From 2-01-FULL-41-21 sp038065335 (GTDB lineage Bacteria > Patescibacteriota > Minisyncoccia > 2-02-FULL-40-12 > GWA2-44-9), in assembly GCA_038065335.1 (NCBI GenBank), contig JBBTRD010000007.1, positions 1 through 8,789 on the forward strand: a DNA stretch of 8,789 nt, read 5' to 3'. This document shows positions 5,264-8,789 of this stretch, in pieces (the first letter of the stretch is position 1; every line of letters begins with the position of its first letter). The notes under the pieces are model-generated. The model was not told the DNA's origin and searched no databases. It was given only the letters and a program-made list of their open reading frames with translations. The position numbers and the translations under genes are program-made.

Positions 5264-5707
5264 TTAAATCTGAAATAACTCGAATCGGCCAACTTGGATG
5301 TTCTCACCCAACTTAGCGATATGCGAGGTAATTAGATCGCGAATAGTTTGCTCGGGATTTTTAATAAACATCTGATCCATCAATTCCTCGACATTTTGGG
5401 GCTTCATGGCCGTAATGTGCAAGGCAAGATCGTGGGCCAGAGATTGGAAAGCTTCACCTCGACTCACAAAATCGGTTTCGCAGAATAACTCAAGCATGCA
5501 GCCGGAAAGCTTATTATTATGAACGTAAGAATCCACCAGACCGGCTTTAAGATCCCGCCCCGCTTTTTTGGCGGCAATGTCCCCGCCTCGAGAAGCGAGC
5601 AGTTCGCGAGCTTTGCCAGTATCGCCATTAGTTTCGGTTAAGGCTTTCTTAATATCCCCGACTGATAAGCCCGTCTCGTCGCGTAATAATTTAATTTTAT
5701 CAAGCAT
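5264..5707 (-). CDS. tsf: Elongation factor Ts, minimal form
   Basis: EF-Ts is the guanine-nucleotide exchange factor for EF-Tu. Residues 1-40 form the UBA-like N-terminal domain (IKLLRDETGLSVGDIKKALT, GDTGKARELLASRG). The EF-Tu-contacting motif TDFV is at 78-81, and the family ending KLGENIQVGRF is at 132-142. At 147 residues it is about half the E. coli protein; it lacks the second core subdomain and the coiled coil, as in short Thermus-like forms. A Shine-Dalgarno (AGGAAA) lies just before the ATG. rpsB ends 14 nt upstream, the classic rpsB-tsf operon. EF-Tu, its partner, is not visible in the window. Identity is very secure. Confidence -1.
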   Translation of the reverse strand: MLDKIKLLRDETGLSVGDIKKALTETNGDTGKARELLASRGGDIAAKKAGRDLKAGLVDSYVHNNKLSGCMLELFCETDFVSRGEAFQSLAHDLALHITAMKPQNVEELMDQMFIKNPEQTIRDLITSHIAKLGENIQVGRFELFQI

Positions 5708-5721
5708 GAGTTTCCTGCTAA

Positions 5722-6420
5722 TTATTGATTTACTGTCGGGACTAATTCTCGTTTGAGAGCGTCTAAAATCAGATCAACGGATTTTTTGGAACGGTCGTTG
5801 GCGGGAACGATATAGTCTACGGTATCAGGATTTGAATCAGTGTTAGTAATGGCTACCCGAGTTACGCCCATTTTTTTGGCTTCATGAAGAGGCAAAGCGC
5901 TTTCTTTTAACGACGACACAAAGACAACATCCGGCATGCGAGTCAATTTCTTTAAGCCTTCAAAATGGGTCGACATCTTATTCATTTCGCGAGTCAGCAT
6001 CAAACGTTCTTTCTTGGTGTATTTGTCGTAAACACCGGTCTTTAAACCTTTTTCCATTTCTTCGAGCTTTTTCACGCGATCGTTAATAACCTTGAAATTC
6101 GTCAGCGTCCCGCCAATCCAGCGATCAATCACATAGGGCATATTAAGAGCTTCAGCTAGTTCTTTGATGCCTCCCGAGGATTGCTTGGTTAGACCGACAA
6201 AAAGCATCAGACCGCCGTTTTCAGCGGTTTTCTTTAAAAATTTAACCATACCAACTAATTCAATTTGAGTTTTTAAAAGGTCAATAATACAAATCCCGTC
6301 TCGAACGGTATAAACGTAAGGCGCCATTTTGGGGTTATAAACAGTCTTTTTGCGACCAAAATGTGCCCCCGCCTTGAGCATATCGTCATACGAAATCAGG
6401 TTGTCTTGATCGATTTCCAT
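5722..6420 (-). CDS. rpsB: 30S ribosomal protein S2
   Basis: A 232-residue protein matching S2 from end to end: LKAGAHFGRKKTVYNPKMAP near the N-terminus, IIDLLKT, FVGLTKQ, the signature RWIGGTLTNF, then MPDVVFV and AITNTDSNPDTVDYIVPAND. It binds the small-subunit head-body junction and is needed to recruit S1 where S1 exists. Start ATG 6420 has an AGGA Shine-Dalgarno about 10 nt upstream (GTAGGATATAAAGACT). It heads the rpsB-tsf-TPR unit. A possible promoter TTGAAC-17-TAGGAT (6458-6430) partly overlaps the ribosome-binding site, and a 190-nt palindrome-rich spacer separates it from prfA. Identity is very secure. Confidence -1.
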   Translation of the reverse strand: MEIDQDNLISYDDMLKAGAHFGRKKTVYNPKMAPYVYTVRDGICIIDLLKTQIELVGMVKFLKKTAENGGLMLFVGLTKQSSGGIKELAEALNMPYVIDRWIGGTLTNFKVINDRVKKLEEMEKGLKTGVYDKYTKKERLMLTREMNKMSTHFEGLKKLTRMPDVVFVSSLKESALPLHEAKKMGVTRVAITNTDSNPDTVDYIVPANDRSKKSVDLILDALKRELVPTVNQ

Positions 6421-6429
6421 AGTCTTTAT

Positions 6430-6458
6430 ATCCTACACGGTTTTTGAATTTAGTTCAA
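6430..6458 (-). promoter_or_regulatory. Possible promoter for rpsB-tsf
   Basis: TTGAAC (6458-6453), 17 bases, TAGGAT (6435-6430) on the minus strand. The -10 overlaps the AGGA ribosome-binding site, which would leave almost no leader, so this is uncertain. Confidence -1.
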
Positions 6459-6612
6459 GGGGAGTCGCTCCGCCGTCACGACTTTCGCGACACGGTTTCC
6501 GCGCCTCCTGCGGGCGCGGTCCCTATCCCTCGACCGTTCGCCTGCTGGACCAAGCCGAACGGTCTGCGAGGCAGGGTCTCTGATTGCCTTACGGCAAATT
6601 GCTATCGGAGGT
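6455..6612. repeat. GC-rich cluster of inverted repeats between prfA and rpsB
   Basis: The spacer holds several hairpins: CCGCGCC/GGCGCGG (6499-6505 with 6513-6519), a larger one with arms CCTCGACCGTTCG and CGAACGGTCTGCGAGG (6528-6571, small bulge), and TTGCC/GGCAA near 6585-6598. AGTCG/CGACT pairs occur near 6463-6485. None has a T-tract on the minus strand. GC content is far above the surrounding spacers, so these look like accumulated dispersed palindromes rather than a terminator. Confidence -1.
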
Positions 6613-7410
6613 TCACTCGGCCAGAGCGTCAAAAACCGGATCGAGGTTGCCCTCGAGGATTTTGCTGATGTTGCCCCAGCTTTTTTTGATGCGGTGATCG
6701 GTGATACGATCTTGCGGAAAATTGTAGGTCCTGATTTTTTCGGAGCGGTCGCCGGTGCCAACCTGCTTGCGGCGTTCATCGGTGATACCGCCGGTCTCTT
6801 CCATTTTTTTAATTTCCAACAATTTTGAACGAAGAACGACCATCCCCTTTTCTCGATTGGCCTGCTGACTGCGTTCCGAACGCGAAGAAATCACAATGCC
6901 CGATGGCTTATGTAAAATTCGAACGGCCGTTTCCACTTTATTGACGTTTTGCCCGCCGGGCCCGCCCGCTCGGGAAAAACTAACTTCAATCTCATCGGGC
7001 CGAATAACCAGCTCGTTTTCGGTCGCTTTGGCCAAAACGGCCACGGTAATCGTTGAAGTGTGAACCCGGCCCGATTTTTCCGTCGCCGGCACGCGCTGGA
7101 CTCGATGTACTCCAGATTCATATTTCATTTTTTCAAAAGCATCAGATCCGCGCAACTCAAACACCACGGACTTATATCCGCCTAACGAATTCATGCTAGA
7201 ATCAATGACCTCAAAACCCCAGCCCTTGATGGCCGAGTATTTTTTATACATCCCCGCTATTTCCGTGGCAAAAAGAGCCGCTTCATCTCCACCGGCGCCA
7301 GCTCGAATTTCAATAATCGCCTCATGGCCCGCTTTGGCGCCGGCTGATTTTGGTTTTCCTGACGAGGCAGGCTGATAATTCTGCCACTGCTTCCAATCGT
7401 ATTCTGACAT
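6613..7410 (-). CDS. prfA: Peptide chain release factor 1, lacking N-terminal domain 1
   Basis: A class I release factor: it reads stop codons in the ribosomal A site and triggers peptidyl-tRNA hydrolysis. The stop-recognition tripeptide is PAT (residues 108-110, GVHRVQRVPATE), which marks RF1 (UAA/UAG) rather than RF2 (SPF). The catalytic GGQ is at 152-154 (RAGGPGGQNVNKVETAVRI), and the C-terminal SGDRS/TYNFPQ-type motif is present as GTGDRSEKIRTYNFPQDRIT. Length is 265 against about 350-360 for typical RF1. The protein begins almost directly at the IEIRAGAGGDEAAL region, so about 95 N-terminal residues (domain 1) are absent. They cannot lie upstream: rpmE ends 12 nt before the ATG in the same frame. 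No Shine-Dalgarno is seen. Loss of domain 1 is real in this sequence unless misassembled. Confidence -1.
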   Translation of the reverse strand: MSEYDWKQWQNYQPASSGKPKSAGAKAGHEAIIEIRAGAGGDEAALFATEIAGMYKKYSAIKGWGFEVIDSSMNSLGGYKSVVFELRGSDAFEKMKYESGVHRVQRVPATEKSGRVHTSTITVAVLAKATENELVIRPDEIEVSFSRAGGPGGQNVNKVETAVRILHKPSGIVISSRSERSQQANREKGMVVLRSKLLEIKKMEETGGITDERRKQVGTGDRSEKIRTYNFPQDRITDHRIKKSWGNISKILEGNLDPVFDALAE

Positions 7411-7422
7411 GAGAAAAGAAAT

Positions 7423-7647
7423 CTATTTCTTGGTTTTGGGTTTTTTGGCCGCGGCAACGCGCTTTTGATATTTTTCCACGCGACCGCGAGTATCGACGAT
7501 TTTCTCGGTGCCCGTATAAAACGGGTGGCACTTCGAACAGACGTTAATCCGAATATCTTCAACGGTTGAACCAACGTGCCAAGTATGACCGCAAGCGCAG
7601 GTTACTTTGATTTTAGGATAATATTGTGGATGTATATCTGCCTTCAT
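7423..7647 (-). CDS. rpmE: 50S ribosomal protein L31
   Basis: A 74-residue L31. MKADIHPQYY is the family start, zinc-ribbon cysteines are in VTCACGHTW and NVCSKCHPFYTG, and a basic C-terminal tail ends in KKPKTKK. All four cysteine positions (CxC and CxxC) are present, so this is the zinc-binding form. L31 bridges the subunits at the central protuberance. It ends 12 nt before the prfA ATG in the same reading frame, separated by a single TAG, implying co-transcription. No Shine-Dalgarno is visible; a block of four AT-rich heptads lies immediately before the start. rpmE next to prfA is a common bacterial pairing. Identity is very secure. Confidence -1.
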   Translation of the reverse strand: MKADIHPQYYPKIKVTCACGHTWHVGSTVEDIRINVCSKCHPFYTGTEKIVDTRGRVEKYQKRVAAAKKPKTKK

Positions 7648-7650
7648 GAA

Positions 7651-7678
7651 TTTATAATTTTACAATTTACAATTTTCA
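7651..7678 (-). repeat. Block of four 7-bp AT repeats before rpmE
   Basis: On the minus strand TGAAAAT, TGTAAAT, TGTAAAA and TTATAAA run in tandem and end 3 nt before the rpmE ATG. This is the same heptad family and the same unit count as the blocks near 3222-3282 and 3424-3451. Confidence -1.
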
Positions 7679-7705
7679 GTCAATGTCTCAATGAATCGTT
7701 GAAAA

Positions 7706-8443
7706 TTACTCTTTTTTGGATTCTGCTTTTGGTTCCGTCGCTGGGGCCGGAGTTCCTGCCTTGCCGGCAGGCAGGTCGGTTTCGTCAATAATCGCGTCGG
7801 CATCTTTCTCTTTCTCCACAACCTTCACATCATCAACAGTCTCGCCCGTGGTTTCAAGGGACGCGGCCAAGGCTTCTTCAGAAATAGGCGCTTGAACCGC
7901 CGCGATAATTTCTTCAGGATTACCAAGAACTTCGACTTTATCTCCTATCTGCGCATCTTTTAATAAAATCTGGCCGCCGAAAGCAACAAGCGCGGATACA
8001 TCAAAGGTAATTTCATGAGGCAAATCTTGGGGTAAGGCTTCAACTTCGACTTCATTGACGTTACGAATAAGAATACCGCCATCCTTAACCGCTTGAGATT
8101 CACCCATAAACGCGACGGGGATCATGGTCTTAATTTTTTGGGCTAAATTAACTTTATAGAAATCGGCATGGATAATGGCATCTGAAGCGGGATGACGAGC
8201 AACATCATGAATAATGGTGGGATAAGTCTGACTATCAACGCTTAAATAGACAAGGGTAGATTCGCCGGCTGATTTGAAAGCTTTATTAAAATCCTTGCTG
8301 GGAACCTGCAGAGCAATCGGTTCTTGACCCTTGCCATACAAAATCGCCGGTATAAATCCGGATTCGCGAATCTGTTTTACCTTGCTCCCCAGCACCGTCC
8401 GAACTTGAGCACTTAATTCAATTTTATGCGCATTCGTTGACAT
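7706..8443 (-). CDS. rplY: 50S ribosomal protein L25/Ctc family (TL5-type)
   Basis: A 245-residue two-domain L25 of the Ctc/TL5 type, which binds 5S rRNA. The N-terminal beta-barrel (about 1-95) has RTVLGSKVKQIRESGFIPAI and LYGKG, then HDVARHPASDAIIHADFYKV, the family signature. The C-terminal domain (about 100-185) has IPVAFMGES and GGILIRNVNEVEVEALPQDL. A long acidic, Ala-rich disordered tail (about 186-245) follows and contains LPAGKAG (224-230), encoded by an inserted palindrome. Start ATG 8443 has no Shine-Dalgarno and a predicted leader of only about 8 nt from a TTGTAT-17-TAATAT promoter (8487-8459). It is the first gene of the translation block. Identity is very secure. Confidence -1.
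   Translation of the reverse strand: MSTNAHKIELSAQVRTVLGSKVKQIRESGFIPAILYGKGQEPIALQVPSKDFNKAFKSAGESTLVYLSVDSQTYPTIIHDVARHPASDAIIHADFYKVNLAQKIKTMIPVAFMGESQAVKDGGILIRNVNEVEVEALPQDLPHEITFDVSALVAFGGQILLKDAQIGDKVEVLGNPEEIIAAVQAPISEEALAASLETTGETVDDVKVVEKEKDADAIIDETDLPAGKAGTPAPATEPKAESKKE
7755..7775. repeat. Palindrome inside rplY encoding LPAGKAG
   Basis: Stem CCTGCC/GGCAGG (7755-7760 with 7770-7775) around a core TGCCGGCA. It lies in the disordered acidic tail of L25 and is translated in frame as LPAGKAG, unlike the Glu/Ala/Lys-rich sequence on both sides. It looks like an inserted mobile palindrome tolerated in an unstructured segment. Confidence -1.
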
Positions 8444-8465
8444 ATTATTAGTTTAGATATATTAA
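8437..8465 (+). promoter_or_regulatory. Strong promoter for the rod-like RNA
   Basis: TTGACA (8437-8442, consensus), 17 bases, TATTAA (8460-8465). It points away from rplY and its -35 box overlaps the rplY start codon. Predicted start is near 8472. Confidence -1.
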
Positions 8466-8487
8466 CAGAAAAAACCATTCAATACAA
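8459..8487 (-). promoter_or_regulatory. Promoter of rplY
   Basis: On the minus strand TTGTAT (8487-8482), 17 bases, TAATAT (8464-8459). The predicted start is near 8452, only about 8 nt before the rplY ATG, so the mRNA is nearly leaderless. Its -10 overlaps the -10 of the divergent promoter. Confidence -1.
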
Positions 8488-8717
8488 GAACGAGGTCCTC
8501 CCATTTTTATCAGGCTTCCGCTCGGGCTATTTCTAGCATCTTTTCCTAAATTCTCTGACCGTTTGGGATTACCCTGTCAGGCCATGTGGTTTTTCCTACT
8601 GGAAAAGCCCAAGCCTGACATCCCGACCCGGTACCCAGAGAATTAGCGTCAAAGAAGCTGAAATAGCAGCCGATTGTGCAGATTGAAAAAAATGGGAGGA
8701 CCTTGTTCTTGTTTTTT
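8472..8717 (+). ncRNA. Candidate structured RNA: long rod-shaped hairpin
   Basis: The transcript predicted from the TTGACA promoter folds almost wholly into one imperfect hairpin. The closing stem is 24 bp with a single G-U (8485-8508 with 8688-8711) and is followed directly by TTTTTT, as in an intrinsic terminator. Further stems follow in order: 8522-8525/8670-8673, 8526-8533/8660-8667, 8539-8543/8651-8655, 8549-8557/8636-8644, 8558-8561/8629-8632, 8565-8569/8620-8624, 8575-8582/8613-8620 and 8588-8596/8601-8609, with a TACT loop. Differences between arms fall in internal loops. No convincing reading frame covers it. The layout recalls 6S RNA (closing stem, bubble, terminal stem), but I see no recognisable 6S, SRP, RNase P, tmRNA or 5S motif. 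Confidence -1.
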
Positions 8718-8789
8718 AAAAATAAGCGACCGACACCCAAACCCCCAGCGAGAAGTCGCGCAGACCCCGAAGCTAGGATTAGGGCGATG

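Noticed and set aside
8485..8711. MITE or other transposon with 24-bp terminal inverted repeats
   Set aside because: There is no flanking target-site duplication. Internal arms pair along the whole length, and a promoter and T-tract match an RNA unit better. Copies elsewhere in the genome would reopen this.
8546..8740. 64-residue minus-strand frame in the rplY upstream region
   Set aside because: It lies within the rod structure, has no ribosome-binding site or recognisable domain, and its sequence is explained by base-pairing arms.
8726..8759. GCGAC/GTCGC hairpin followed on the minus strand by TTATTTTT
   Set aside because: A 5-bp stem with a 24-nt loop is too weak for a confident terminator.

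Overview
The window looks like chromosomal DNA of a Candidate Phyla Radiation bacterium (Patescibacteria, most likely Parcubacteria). This is inferred from four things: reduced versions of translation proteins (short EF-Ts, a release factor without its N-terminal domain), a giant membrane-anchored tail-fibre-like protein with a cytoplasmic helix-turn-helix, small GC-rich palindromes inside genes, and AT-rich heptad repeats between genes. No 16S or other phylogenetic marker was scored, so the lineage is an inference. A run of exactly 100 N (4055-4154) is a scaffold gap of unknown true size.

Layout. (1) 1-2939, minus strand: one continuous frame with no stop, running off the left edge. It encodes at least 979 residues: an N-terminal HTH, a disordered linker, one membrane helix, then phage-tail-fibre-like beta repeats. 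(2) 2940-3461: 520 bases without a clear protein gene but dense in signals. They hold a promoter and strong terminator bracketing a short RNA, a second terminator, a perfect 33-nt palindrome, two inverted DnaA-box-like sites around two blocks of heptad repeats, and a promoter. (3) 3462-3686, plus strand: a small MerR/excisionase-type HTH protein. (4) 3699-4642: a bidirectional terminator, then a minus-strand cluster with tRNA-Trp, ribosomal protein L33, the gap, tRNA-Thr(GGU), tRNA-Tyr and tRNA-Thr(UGU), plus a GIY-YIG nuclease remnant and a tRNA fragment interrupted by a palindrome. (5) 4643-8443, minus strand: a translation gene block read in the order rplY, rpmE, prfA, rpsB, tsf, then a membrane-anchored TPR protein. 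(6) 8444-8789: overlapping divergent promoters and a ~245-nt sequence that folds into one long rod ending in a U-tract, probably a structured non-coding RNA read away from rplY.

How the genes fit together. L25, L31, S2, L33, EF-Ts, RF1 and the tRNAs are core translation machinery. The order tRNA-Thr, tRNA-Tyr, tRNA-Thr, gap, rpmG, tRNA-Trp resembles the common bacterial arrangement in which tuf lies between the tRNAs and rpmG, so the gap may hide tuf. The fibre protein and the small HTH gene form a separate accessory or surface module divided by the signal-rich intergenic region. The strongest candidates for something undescribed are the rod-shaped RNA upstream of rplY, the short terminator-bounded RNA at about 3007-3090, and the HTH-membrane-fibre fusion.
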